Assembly: GCF_020329485.1 (NCBI RefSeq)
Contig: NZ_JAGKJI010000059.1
Coordinates: 1 to 38,693, forward strand
Source: Bradyrhizobium cenepequi
GTDB taxonomy: Bacteria > Pseudomonadota > Alphaproteobacteria > Rhizobiales > Xanthobacteraceae
Reading direction: 5' to 3'
DNA: 38,693 bases
This document shows positions 1 through 8,694 of this stretch, piece after piece; position 1 is the stretch's first letter, and the number at the start of each line of letters is the position of its first letter. The translations under genes were made by a program, and so were the position numbers. Below the pieces are notes generated by a model. That model was not told where the DNA came from. It did not search any database and saw only the letters and a list, made by a program, of their open reading frames with translations.

Positions 1-1169
1 TGGTCACCGCGCTGGTGCTGATCAAGGTGCCGCTGGTGGCATCCGCTTTCGGCGCGATCAACGAGGCCGTCGGCGTCATCGCCGCCGCCTCGCGCGCCGG
101 CACCTCCTTCGTGTTCGGCTATCTCGGCGGCGCGCCGCTGCCGTTCGACCTCAAGGCACCGGGCGCGGACTTCATCCTCGCCTTCCAGGCGCTGCCGATC
201 GTGCTGGTCATGAGCGTGCTGACCACGCTGCTGTTCTATTGGCGCGTGCTGCCGCCGATCGTGCGCGGCATGGCCTGGCTGCTCGAGCGGACGCTCGGTG
301 TCGGCGGCGCGGTCGGGCTCTCCACCGCCGCCAACATCTTCCTCGGCATGGTGGAAGCGCCGCTGTTCATCCGGCCCTATCTGGCGCAGCTCACGCGCGC
401 CGAACTGTTCCTGGTGATGACGGGCGGCATGGCCGGGATCGCCGGCACCGTGCTGGTGCTCTACGCCACCCTGCTCGCGCCGCTGATCCCGGATGCGGCG
501 GCGCATTTCGTCGTCGCCTCCGTGTTAGGGGCGCCGGCGGCGATCCTGGTGAGCCTGATCATGGTGCCGGAGACATCCGATCAGCGCACCGGCGGATCGC
601 TTGGCGATCCCGGAGTCGCTAGCGATCCCGGAGTCGCTGGCGATCCCGAGATGCACGCCTCCTCGACGATGGATGCCATCGTCAAGGGCACCGCGGCCGG
701 GCTTGAACTGTTGCTCAACATCGTGGCGATGCTGCTGGTCCTGGTGGCGCTGGTCTATCTCGTCAACTCCATCCTCGCCATGCTGCCGGACATCGGTGGC
801 GCGAAGATTTCGCTGCAGCGGCTACTCGGCTACGTCATGGCGCCGGTGTGCTGGTTGATGGGCCTGCCGTGGTCGCAAGCCGTCACCGCCGGCAGCCTGA
901 TGGGCACCAAGACCGTGCTGAACGAGCTAATCGCCTATGTCGACCTGTCGCAACTTCCCACCGACGCGCTGGACGCGCGCTCGCGCCTGATCATGCTCTA
1001 TGCGATGTGCGGCTTCGCCAATTTCGCCAGCCTCGGCATCATGATCGGCGGCCTCAACACGATGGCGCCGACGCGGCGCGAGGAGATCAACGCGCTCGGG
1101 CTGAAGTCGGTCGTATCGGGCACGCTGACGACGTGCCTGATAGGCGCGATCGTGGGGGTGTTGACGTAG
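1..1169 (+). CDS. NupC-family concentrative nucleoside transporter, 5' truncated by the window
   Basis: An inner-membrane, cation-coupled nucleoside importer of the CNT/NupC family is the best match. The frame is open to the left edge (in-frame codons from base 3), so the first membrane segments lie outside the window. What remains, about 388 codons, has hydrophobic helices, a Gly-rich gating stretch near GLSTAANIFLGMVEAPLFIRP and the C-terminal MIGGLNTMAP loop typical of the family. Between the central helices sits a short 6-residue tandem repeat (GDPGVA, SDPGVA, GDPE), encoded by an 18-nt DNA repeat at 603-650, which is not a usual feature of the family. The gene ends in TAG and converges on the cupin gene, with a palindromic repeat between them. 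Family assignment is confident; substrate specificity cannot be read from the sequence. Confidence 0.88.
   Translation, partial: VTALVLIKVPLVASAFGAINEAVGVIAAASRAGTSFVFGYLGGAPLPFDLKAPGADFILAFQALPIVLVMSVLTTLLFYWRVLPPIVRGMAWLLERTLGVGGAVGLSTAANIFLGMVEAPLFIRPYLAQLTRAELFLVMTGGMAGIAGTVLVLYATLLAPLIPDAAAHFVVASVLGAPAAILVSLIMVPETSDQRTGGSLGDPGVASDPGVAGDPEMHASSTMDAIVKGTAAGLELLLNIVAMLLVLVALVYLVNSILAMLPDIGGAKISLQRLLGYVMAPVCWLMGLPWSQAVTAGSLMGTKTVLNELIAYVDLSQLPTDALDARSRLIMLYAMCGFANFASLGIMIGGLNTMAPTRREEINALGLKSVVSGTLTTCLIGAIVGVLT
603..650 (+). repeat. 18-nt in-frame tandem repeat inside nupC
   Basis: Two complete copies (603-620 and 621-638, differing at one base) and a 12-nt partial copy (639-650) of GGCGATCCCGGAGTCGCT. 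The unit length is a multiple of three, so it adds GDPGVA-type hexapeptides without breaking the frame. It lies in a hydrophilic loop between predicted membrane helices. Confidence 0.85.
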
Positions 1170-1194
1170 TCCGCTCCGTCCTGCCCGGCGACAC

Positions 1195-1285
1195 CGTCAT
1201 GCCCGGGCTTGACCCGGGCATCCATCACTTTGCAAAGACTCCTTGCGAAGCAAGATGGATGGCCGGGTCAAGCCCGGCCATGACG
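1195..1285. repeat. Palindromic intergenic repeat, 'GCCCGGGCTTGACCCGGGC' type
   Basis: The left part reads CGTCATGCCCGGGCTTGACC and the right part, in inverted orientation, ends GGGTCAAGCCCGGCCATGACG, with ATCCATC and GATGGAT as inner arms. It can fold into a long hairpin. A second member of the same family is at 11194-11279. It lies between the convergent nupC and cupin genes, so it may help end transcripts, although there is no T-run. Spurious frames through this family read PGLDPGIH and are not genes. Confidence 0.85.
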
Positions 1286-1314
1286 AGAAGAGTGGATTGT
1301 CGTTCGGCGGAGAC

Positions 1315-1845
1315 TTACGTCGTCACTTCCACCGTCTTGAACTCGGCCGGAAGGATGATCTCGAGCAGTTCGACGTCGTCTGAATAATCGAGAATCATGT
1401 GCCTGATCTTCGGCGGCTGGGTCCAGGCGCTGCCCTCTCGCATCAACGTCTCGCCCTGCCCTTCCATGTAGGTCTTCACCCAGCCCTTGAGCACATAGAC
1501 CATCTGGAACTGCACGTCGTGGTAATGCAGTTTTGACACCCCTTCCGGATTGCAGGGACCGATCAGCCGGATCACATGCGCCTGCGCGAGGCCGTGGGTA
1601 GCGTCGGCAATGCCGAGGTCGCGGTATTGCGCATAAGCTCGTAGCCCGTCGGCCTTGAAGTCTTCCTCGCGATGATGGCTGATGGCGATGCGCTGCTTCG
1701 GCCGCGCCTTGTGTACCGCCTTGGACACGCGGCCCCTGGACTTGATTGCCTTGCGGGCGGTGGATTTGGCGGCGGTCTTGTGCCCCATCCACTTCTTCCG
1801 AACCGCCGTTTTGGCTGCGGGTCTTGCCGCCTTCTGCTTGGCCAT
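1315..1845 (-). CDS. Cupin-domain protein with N-terminal Lys/Ala-rich tail
   Basis: A 176-residue protein. Residues 1-50 are very rich in Lys, Ala and Arg, like a histone H1 or AlgP tail, and residues about 55-170 form a single cupin barrel with metal-ligand type residues in KLHYHD (106-110) and a second motif around IRHMILDY (148-154). The ATG at 1845 is chosen because AGGGAGG lies about nine bases upstream; the longer open frame to 1968 has no such site and overlaps the next gene upstream. It follows the Usg gene by 91 bases on the same strand, so co-transcription is possible. Enzymatic function is unknown. The tail suggests binding of nucleic acid or another polyanion, but that is inference. 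Confidence 0.8.
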   Translation of the reverse strand: MAKQKAARPAAKTAVRKKWMGHKTAAKSTARKAIKSRGRVSKAVHKARPKQRIAISHHREEDFKADGLRAYAQYRDLGIADATHGLAQAHVIRLIGPCNPEGVSKLHYHDVQFQMVYVLKGWVKTYMEGQGETLMREGSAWTQPPKIRHMILDYSDDVELLEIILPAEFKTVEVTT

Positions 1846-1936
1846 GGCCTGCCTCCCTGTTGCAGGCGTCCGCGACGCGGACGCGTCGGGAGAGACGTTA
1901 CCACCGTTCCGCCCGGCGGCAATCGGCCTTGGCGTC

Positions 1937-2227
1937 TCAGTGCAACCGGAAGACGCCGTCGACCGCACGCAGCTCCGTCGGCTTGATCAGCTTGGAATGC
2001 GCGACGGTCACCGAGTACAGCGGGCCCTCGAGCTTCTGCTGCCAGAACGCGAGGAAGTCCTGCAGCGCGGGGAATTTCGGGAAGAGATCGTAATTCTGCC
2101 AGACGTAGGTCTGCAGCAGCGAGGGGTGGTCCGGCATCCGATAGAGGATCTGCGCCGTCGTCAGCCCGTAACCCAGCATCTGCTTCCGGAAATCGTCGGA
2201 AACAACCCCACCAACCCGCGAGACCAT
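1937..2227 (-). CDS. Usg-family protein
   Basis: A 96-residue protein of the alphaproteobacterial Usg-like family, a small conserved family first noted next to trp genes and without a firmly known function. Recognisable features are the Tyr/Trp-rich core (QTYVWQNYDLFPKFP) and the terminal KLIKPTEL stretch. Start choice is clear: the ATG at 2227 has AAAGGAGG seven bases upstream, whereas the open frame to 2332 has none. The protein is soluble, without a signal peptide. No trp genes are nearby here; the downstream neighbour is the cupin gene. Confidence 0.8.
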   Translation of the reverse strand: MVSRVGGVVSDDFRKQMLGYGLTTAQILYRMPDHPSLLQTYVWQNYDLFPKFPALQDFLAFWQQKLEGPLYSVTVAHSKLIKPTELRAVDGVFRLH

Positions 2228-2453
2228 ATGCCAACCTCCTTTGCGAAGGAGCGCATTCGCGTGATGGCGTCCTGCCGGAGCCACCCCGGCGGAGATGCGC
2301 TCACATGAGAGAAATGTGACGCATGCGACCAACTCATCACAAGCCTAAATGTTTAATGCATTGTTGAAAAATCGTGCGTTAGCAGCAACTTAGCGCACCT
2401 GCTAATATGGCATCGCTGCTCGTCCGGAGGCCAGTTAATGATGATAAACGATA

Positions 2454-2480
2454 CTGGCAGGCGGCGCTTTCGAGTGCCAA
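2454..2480. promoter_or_regulatory. Second, degenerate CIRCE-like element
   Basis: CTGGCAGGC, a 9-nt spacer, then GAGTGCCAA. The right arm is the exact reverse complement of the left arm TTGGCACTC of the better element at 2541; the left arm matches at 6 of 9 positions. Spacer and centre fit the CIRCE geometry. It may be a weak or decayed HrcA site. Confidence 0.4.
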
Positions 2481-2498
2481 TTTTTCTGCTACAAACAC

Positions 2499-2527
2499 TT
2501 GCCCCCAAGCAAAGTCTGGCCTATTTC
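2499..2527 (+). promoter_or_regulatory. Possible sigma-70-like promoter of groESL
   Basis: TTGCCC (2499-2504) is followed after 17 bases by TATTTC (2522-2527). This places the start of transcription at about 2534-2536, immediately before the CIRCE element, as expected for HrcA-repressed operons. No convincing sigma-32 promoter (CTTGAAA with CCCCAT) was seen. The assignment rests on spacing and weak consensus only. Confidence 0.35.
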
Positions 2528-2540
2528 CATCGCGGTTAGC

Positions 2541-2567
2541 TTGGCACTCGCCAGGCTAGACTGCCAA
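2541..2567. promoter_or_regulatory. CIRCE operator (HrcA binding site) of groESL
   Basis: TTGGCACTC, nine bases, then GACTGCCAA. The known consensus is TTAGCACTC-N9-GAGTGCTAA; the element keeps the exact spacing and most arm positions, with one mismatch between its own arms. It lies 44 bases before the groES start. It implies heat-shock control by the repressor HrcA, whose gene is not in the window. Confidence 0.8.
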
Positions 2568-2611
2568 CGCTTCAGAATTCTACCGTATCCAGAATAGCTT
2601 AGGAGGACTGC

Positions 2612-2926
2612 ATGAGTTTCCGTCCGCTTCACGACCGCGTCGTGGTCAAGCGCATCGACGCCGAAGAGAAGACTGCTGGCGGCATCATCATTCCAGACAC
2701 TGCCAAGGAAAAGCCCTCGCAGGGCGAAATCGTCGCTGTCGGCCCGGGCGGCCGCGACGAGGCCGGCAAGCTGATCCCGATCGACCTCAAGGTTGGCGAT
2801 CGCGTCCTGTTCGGCAAGTGGTCTGGCACCGAGGTCAAGATCGACGGCCAGGAGCTGCTGATCATGAAGGAAAGCGACATCATGGGCGTCCTCGACGTCA
2901 CCGCTTCCAAGAAGAAGGCGGCCTAA
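2612..2926 (+). CDS. groES: Co-chaperonin GroES
   Basis: A 104-residue GroES (Hsp10). It forms the heptameric lid of the GroEL chamber in the cytoplasm. The N-terminal RPLHDRVVVKRI, the mobile loop around EEKTAGGIIIPDTAKEKP (residues 18-35) and the terminal MGVLD are all present, and the length is normal. The ATG is preceded by AGGAGG five bases away. groL follows after 41 bases in the same operon. Bradyrhizobia carry several groESL copies with different control; the CIRCE site places this copy in the HrcA-controlled class. Confidence 0.98.
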   Translation: MSFRPLHDRVVVKRIDAEEKTAGGIIIPDTAKEKPSQGEIVAVGPGGRDEAGKLIPIDLKVGDRVLFGKWSGTEVKIDGQELLIMKESDIMGVLDVTASKKKAA

Positions 2927-2967
2927 GGCCCTCCCTCCCAGGATAAACCCCTCAAGGAAAAACAGAC

Positions 2968-4608
<1,641 letters not shown>

Positions 4609-4644
4609 GCAGTCCTCACTTCCAGCGATCCACGAAATGCAAAG

Positions 4645-4669
4645 CCCCGGCAGCAATGCCGGGGTTTTT
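4645..4669 (+). terminator. Intrinsic terminator of groESL
   Basis: CCCCGGC (4645-4651), loop AGCAAT, GCCGGGG (4658-4664), followed directly by TTTTT and then GTTT. The stem is 7 bp and GC-only. It lies 36 bases after the groL stop codon. Confidence 0.92.
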
Positions 4670-4729
4670 GTTTCCGCATGCTTGATCTTTCTCGTCCACT
4701 CCGGAAATTACGACCTGAGTTCGCGGATG

Positions 4730-4834
4730 AATGGATTCCGGGCTCGCGCTTCGCGCGCCCCGGAATGACGAGTGATAGACCCTCTCCGCCTGTCATTCCG
4801 GGGCGGCGCACAGCGCCGAGCCCGGAATCCATTT
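4730..4834. repeat. 'ATTCCGG' palindromic repeat pair, reversed order
   Basis: Two half-units of the commonest repeat family in the window. The first (4730-4770) reads AATGGATTCCGGG through CCCCGGAATGACG, the second (4791-4834) reads TGTCATTCCGGGG through CCCGGAATCCATT. Each half-unit is itself an imperfect hairpin. Here the half-units face each other with their GGAATGAC ends, the opposite order to the copies at 16261, 22351 and 28131. It lies between the convergent groL and XoxJ-like genes. Confidence 0.85.
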
Positions 4835-4882
4835 CACGGCTTGCTCAGACCTATCTGCCTGATAGCGCACATAGCGCCGAAC

Positions 4883-5656
4883 TCACTTTGGCGGCTGCAG
4901 TTCAACACCATAGCGCGCATAGATCTGGGCGAGCGTGCCGTCGGCCAGCAATGCCTCGAGGGCAGCGTCGATCCCCTCTCGCAGCTTCTGGTCCGGATTG
5001 ACCATCCCGACCGCGACATTCCAGTTCAGGTCCGGCTCGTCCTCGAAGGCAGGAATGCGGCGCACGCGTGCATTGGGATGGGTTTGATTGAACCAGCCGA
5101 TGGTGGCGGGCGTGACCGCTGCCGCATCGATCTCGCCTTTGGCGAGGGCCTCCATGATGTCGTCCTCGAACGCGAACGGCGAAGTTTTCACCCCTCGCTT
5201 GCCGAGCATCATGGACACGATCGAGCCGACCTGCACGCCGACCCGCTGCCCCGATCCCAACTCCGCCAGCGCCGCCACGGTGGAGTTGGGTCCAACGGCC
5301 AGCGCGACCCCGCTGCGGTGATAGGGCCGCGACATTCGTAAGCCAACCTCTGCCAACACCGCGCGGTCCGCGATCGCATCGAGGATGACGTCGCAGTCGG
5401 CGCGGCGGTACTGGAAGCTGTTGATCACCCAGTGCTGTTCTAGCGAGACCTCGAGCCGTTTCGCCAGCTCCTTGGCGATTTCGGCCTGGAAGCCCGGAAC
5501 GTCACCGCGCCTGCTGGCGAAGGGCAGCGCGTTGGGGTGCGCGCACAGCGTGAGCGCGCCGCGCTGGCGGATCGCTTCAAGCGAGCGCGCCGCGGCATTG
5601 GTGGCGCACAACGCCAGCAGGCTGACGAGCACGAGAAAGCGCATCGCGGGCGTCAT
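4883..5656 (-). CDS. XoxJ/MxaJ-like periplasmic solute-binding protein (family 3)
   Basis: A 257-residue exported protein of the family 3 extracellular solute-binding fold. It has a signal peptide (MRFLVLVSLLALCATNAAA, residues 5-23), then the typical ALTLCAHPNALPFA strand. The ATG at 5656 overlaps the stop of the cytochrome c gene by four bases (ATGA), so it is translated with that gene. In methanol and lanthanide-dependent oxidation clusters, a protein of this type (MxaJ or XoxJ) follows the dehydrogenase and its cytochrome and is thought to help mature the dehydrogenase rather than import a nutrient. The same gene order is seen here. The specific role in this cluster is inferred from context. 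Confidence 0.82.
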   Translation of the reverse strand: MTPAMRFLVLVSLLALCATNAAARSLEAIRQRGALTLCAHPNALPFASRRGDVPGFQAEIAKELAKRLEVSLEQHWVINSFQYRRADCDVILDAIADRAVLAEVGLRMSRPYHRSGVALAVGPNSTVAALAELGSGQRVGVQVGSIVSMMLGKRGVKTSPFAFEDDIMEALAKGEIDAAAVTPATIGWFNQTHPNARVRRIPAFEDEPDLNWNVAVGMVNPDQKLREGIDAALEALLADGTLAQIYARYGVELQPPK

Positions 5657-6030
5657 TCGAGCGCCCGGATGTAGGCCACGATCGCCATGATCTGGCTCTC
5701 CGAAAAGGCGCCGCCGAAAGCCGGCATGGCGCCGGGTTTGCCCTTCCTGATCCGCTCCGCGAGAAAATCGTCGCTCCGCGTCGTGCCTGCGAGCTTCGGT
5801 CCCTTGCCGGCGGTGCGGCCGCCGTCCTGGTGGCAGAAGCCGCATGAGGTCGCGAACATTGTCCCGCCCTCGATGTCGCTCTCCTTGGCCGACTGATCTT
5901 GATTGGGCGCCTGGCTCTGCTGCGCGCAGACCCCCAAGGGCCACAGGAACGGCAACGACAACGCCATGCCGGTGGCGAGCATGATTGCTTTCATTTGCAT
6001 CAGGATTGCAGTGGTGAGGCGCAACAGCAC
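5653..6030 (-). CDS. Class I cytochrome c (XoxG-like electron acceptor)
   Basis: A 125-residue periplasmic c-type cytochrome with one heme site, CGFCH at residues 63-67, and a likely axial Met in AMPAF (Met102). A signal peptide precedes it. The start is read as GTG at 6030 because GGGGAGG lies seven bases upstream; the in-frame ATGs at about residues 11 and 13 lack such a site. It sits 27 bases after the PQQ dehydrogenase and overlaps the XoxJ-like gene by four bases. The likely role is to take electrons from the PQQ dehydrogenase and pass them to the respiratory chain. Confidence 0.85.
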   Translation of the reverse strand: MLLRLTTAILMQMKAIMLATGMALSLPFLWPLGVCAQQSQAPNQDQSAKESDIEGGTMFATSCGFCHQDGGRTAGKGPKLAGTTRSDDFLAERIRKGKPGAMPAFGGAFSESQIMAIVAYIRALE

Positions 6031-6057
6031 CCCACCACCTCCCCGTCCTTATTGTTG

Positions 6058-7782
6058 TCACTTCACCGCGAAGACGACGAGCGCACCGGCGTCCTTCGGC
6101 ATGCTCTTGTAGGGTTCGCCGAACAGCGCGGGAAATTCATCGGCCACCATGCCGCCCCATCCGGCCGGCACCGCGATGTACTGCTTGCCGCCGGCGGTGT
6201 AGCTCATGATGCCGCCATTATGGCCGACGCCATTGTAATGCGACCACAATTCGGCTCCGGTCTCGGCATTGTAGGCGTGCAGCACGCCGCGCGAGTCGGG
6301 CACGAACACCAGATTGCCGCCGGTCGCGAGCACGCTCGCCAGCGGCGGCTCGCTGAAGGTGACCTCCCATTTCTTGTCACCGGTGACGGGATCGCGGGCA
6401 TCGAGATGTCCGCGCGCCGGTCCGTCCGGCGGCGGGACCAACTTAAAGTTGCCGCCGATGTTGAGTTGCGCCATCGGCTCGGTGATCGGCGTGGTCTTCA
6501 CCACTTCGATGTCCTGGCACCATTCCTGTCCGATCTTGTACCAGAGGCCGGTCTTCGGGCTGTAGGAGCCCGAGTTCCAGCTGATGCCGCCGGCGATCGC
6601 TGGGCAAAGCGGCGAGCTTGCCTTGCCGAGCGACAGATCGCGCCGGCCGATCAACTCACCGGTCTTCGGATCGATGTCCTTCACGAAGTTGATATTCTTG
6701 GCGAGTCGCCACACGTTCTGCACCTTCGCGTTGGCGCGATCGTAGACGAAGACGAATCCGCCCTTGTTTGGATGCACGACGAGCTTGCGGCCGTCGCGGT
6801 CGATCATCAGGAATTCACCGACCGCCGAGTCGAAGTCCCAGGCGTCGTGCGGCAGCTCCTGGTGGTAGAACTTCAGCTTTCCGGTATCGGGATCGAGCGC
6901 GATGACCGACGTGGTGTAGAGGTTGGTGCCTGGCCGCGGCCCGCTCTTTTGCCAATCCGCGCCGGCCCAGTCGTAGAGCGGTGCCGGATTCGCCGTGCCC
7001 CACCAGATGGTGTTGGTCTCTGGATCGTAGCCGCCCGGCATCCAGGCGCCGCCTCCGCCGGTGCGCCAGGAGTCATTGCCCCACGTCGCCTTGGCGTCCT
7101 CGGTGCCGGCGACGGTGAGGAATTCCCATTTCTTCTGGCCGGTCTTGATATCGACGCCGAACAGCGGCCCGCGCGAGGTCCACTCGCCGCCTTGGCTGCC
7201 GATGATGACGGTGTCCTTCACCACCAGTGGCGCGCCCGTGAAGCCGACAGTGAGCTTCTTGGAATCGAGCAGGCGCGCGTCCCACTCCGGCTTGCCGGTC
7301 TTCATATCGAGCGCAATGAGACGCCCGTCGACGGTGCCGACGAACACCTTGCCATCGCCGAGCGCGATGCCGCGATTATACGGCGAGTGCGTCTGCATCG
7401 ACACCAGCTCTTCGTCGAGCTCGGGGAAATACGACCAGATCAGCTTGCCGGTCGCACCGTCAAGCGCGTAGACGCGGCTGTAAGAGCCCGAGTAATACAG
7501 CACGCCGTCAGCCGCAAGCGGCATCGACTGCAGGCCGCGCGTCGAGCGCCCGGGCATATGGATCCACGCGACCTCAAGGTTCTTGACGTTGTCCGCGTTG
7601 ATCTGATCGAGCGCGCTGTAATGATACGACTTATAGCCGCCGTGATAGCTCAGCCAATCGTTTGGATTTTGCTCGGCGTCCTGTAGACGCGAAGCATCGA
7701 TCGCCGATGCGGGTGGCGCAACAGCCATAACGGCCAGCGCAAGTGCAGCACAGCTCGTAAGGTACTTGATACCCATTGCCAT
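6058..7782 (-). CDS. PQQ-dependent alcohol dehydrogenase, lanthanide-type active site
   Basis: A 574-residue periplasmic quinoprotein with signal peptide (cleavage near PASA-ID, residues 24-28) and an eight-bladed propeller of PQQ dehydrogenase repeats (for example VYALDGATGKLIW, RLIALDMKTGKPEW). By alignment from memory, the metal ligands are Glu200 (SQGGEW) and Asn265 (GTANPAP), and the catalytic Asp is Asp316 in HDAWDFD. Two residues later is Asp318; this extra Asp marks XoxF/ExaF-type enzymes that use lanthanides, where calcium enzymes have Ala. The vicinal cysteine pair of methanol dehydrogenases is missing (QTHSPYNRG instead of a CC motif). The ATG has GGGGAGG six bases upstream. Substrate is unknown; a short alcohol or aldehyde is likely. 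Confidence 0.88.
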   Translation of the reverse strand: MAMGIKYLTSCAALALAVMAVAPPASAIDASRLQDAEQNPNDWLSYHGGYKSYHYSALDQINADNVKNLEVAWIHMPGRSTRGLQSMPLAADGVLYYSGSYSRVYALDGATGKLIWSYFPELDEELVSMQTHSPYNRGIALGDGKVFVGTVDGRLIALDMKTGKPEWDARLLDSKKLTVGFTGAPLVVKDTVIIGSQGGEWTSRGPLFGVDIKTGQKKWEFLTVAGTEDAKATWGNDSWRTGGGGAWMPGGYDPETNTIWWGTANPAPLYDWAGADWQKSGPRPGTNLYTTSVIALDPDTGKLKFYHQELPHDAWDFDSAVGEFLMIDRDGRKLVVHPNKGGFVFVYDRANAKVQNVWRLAKNINFVKDIDPKTGELIGRRDLSLGKASSPLCPAIAGGISWNSGSYSPKTGLWYKIGQEWCQDIEVVKTTPITEPMAQLNIGGNFKLVPPPDGPARGHLDARDPVTGDKKWEVTFSEPPLASVLATGGNLVFVPDSRGVLHAYNAETGAELWSHYNGVGHNGGIMSYTAGGKQYIAVPAGWGGMVADEFPALFGEPYKSMPKDAGALVVFAVK

Positions 7783-8340
7783 TGGATTCCTCCCCGTTCG
7801 TTTTGATTTTGGTTTATGTTCATGTCACCGGAATTGCATCCCGCCCGCTTCTTGGAGCGGTTCCGTCCTCCCTCTTGCTATTGCCGATCTGTCTGGTTGC
7901 CGACTTGTCGTCGCGAGACGTGCACAGCTCTCCTTTTCGGCGGAGAATGTCGAAGCGCGGCGGTGGATAGAAAATAGCCTAGAATTCCCTCTCGAACTGT
8001 CAAGCTTCAACGCGGCATCCCGGCGCGGTCTGCTGTGTTCCCGCGAGATGGGCACCGGCGCCTGAGGGTCTCCAGTGTTGCTTGCGATGGGCCGCCCGTG
8101 GGCGGCCAACGAGCCCGAACCCATGGCCTAGCGAAGGAGCGCGCTAATAAATGAAACATCTCGAAGTTGCAAGAGCGCGCGCGAGATTTTTCGTCGCTGA
8201 TGCGACGCACGTGTCTCGGCGATCACACAATGAGGTACAACAATACGGCGGCACTCAATGCACGACAGAATCTATTCGCTACGTGGTGGGTTTTTGTGTT
8301 GTGACCTTGATCTCTCTCGCAAGCCAGCAATAACATCGGA
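7783..8340. other. Gene-free stretch upstream of the PQQ dehydrogenase
   Basis: About 560 bases without a supported gene. It should hold the leftward promoter of the PQQ dehydrogenase operon: TTGACA on the minus strand (7998-8003) is a perfect -35 box, but the -10 candidates around 7971-7980 are poor. A perfect inverted repeat GGCCGCCC-GT-GGGCGGCC lies at 8090-8107. A 60-codon frame at 8151-8333 has GAAGGAG upstream but no recognisable product and is not called. Confidence 0.5.
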
Positions 8341-8382
8341 TGTCATTCCGAGGCGCGCGAAGCGCGAGCCCGGAATCCATTT
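8341..8382. repeat. 'ATTCCGG' half-unit left of the GIY-YIG gene
   Basis: TGTCATTCCGAGGCGCGCGA to CCCGGAATCCATT, an imperfect hairpin of the same family as the copies at 4791, 16261, 22351 and 28131. Confidence 0.85.
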
Positions 8383-8394
8383 CGCCGCGGTCGC

Positions 8395-8694
8395 ATGGCC
8401 TATTACGTGTATCTGCTCGCAAGCAAGAAATACGATACGCTGTACATCGGCGTGACCAATGACATCGTTCGCCGCATTCATGAGCACAAGACGAAGGCGG
8501 TTCCCGGTTTCACCAAGCGATATGCGGTCCACAGGTTGGTCTGGTTCGAAATCTACGACGACCCGATTACAGCCATCACACGCGAGAAAGAATTGAAGAA
8601 GTGGCGAAGGGACTGGAAGGTTCGGCTCGTCGAGGAGAAGAATCCCGAGTGGATCGACCTTTATCCAGAAATTGCGACCCGAGTTCTCGGATAA
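8395..8694 (+). CDS. Small GIY-YIG nuclease-domain protein
   Basis: A 99-residue single-domain protein of the GIY-YIG superfamily (YhbQ/UPF0213-like size class). The paired motif YVYLLAS (4-10) and LYIGVTN (16-22), the Arg in RRIHEHK (26-32) and the Glu in REKELKKW (63-70) match the catalytic set, so nuclease activity is plausible. The start ATG has no clear Shine-Dalgarno site; its upstream region is the repeat half-unit. The gene is flanked on both sides by inverted repeat half-units and is unrelated in function to its neighbours. The cellular role of these short proteins is not established; DNA repair or repeat mobility are possibilities. Confidence 0.88.
   Translation: MAYYVYLLASKKYDTLYIGVTNDIVRRIHEHKTKAVPGFTKRYAVHRLVWFEIYDDPITAITREKELKKWRRDWKVRLVEEKNPEWIDLYPEIATRVLG

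Larger units (their letters stand above)
2228..2611. other. Intergenic control region between usg-like gene and groES
   Basis: This 384-nt divergent gap has no supported gene. Its right half holds the groESL control signals: a degenerate CIRCE-like element (2454-2480), a possible -35/-10 pair (2499-2527), a good CIRCE element (2541-2567) and the groES ribosome-binding site AGGAGG (2601-2606). The left half is relatively AT-rich (around 2320-2400) and presumably holds the promoter of the leftward Usg gene. Confidence 0.6.

Noticed and set aside
848..1387. Open frame reading PGLDPGIHHF across the repeat downstream of nupC
   Set aside because: This peptide is the well-known translation of the palindromic repeat; the frame overlaps nupC in another register.
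5899..7686. 595-codon plus-strand frame opposite the PQQ dehydrogenase
   Set aside because: A shadow frame rich in Arg/Ala/His without motifs; the minus-strand enzyme has signal peptide, motifs and ribosome-binding site.
8151..8333. 60-codon frame with GAAGGAG upstream in the gap before the GIY-YIG gene
   Set aside because: Spacing to the ATG is long (11 bases), composition is not coding-like and no family is recognised.
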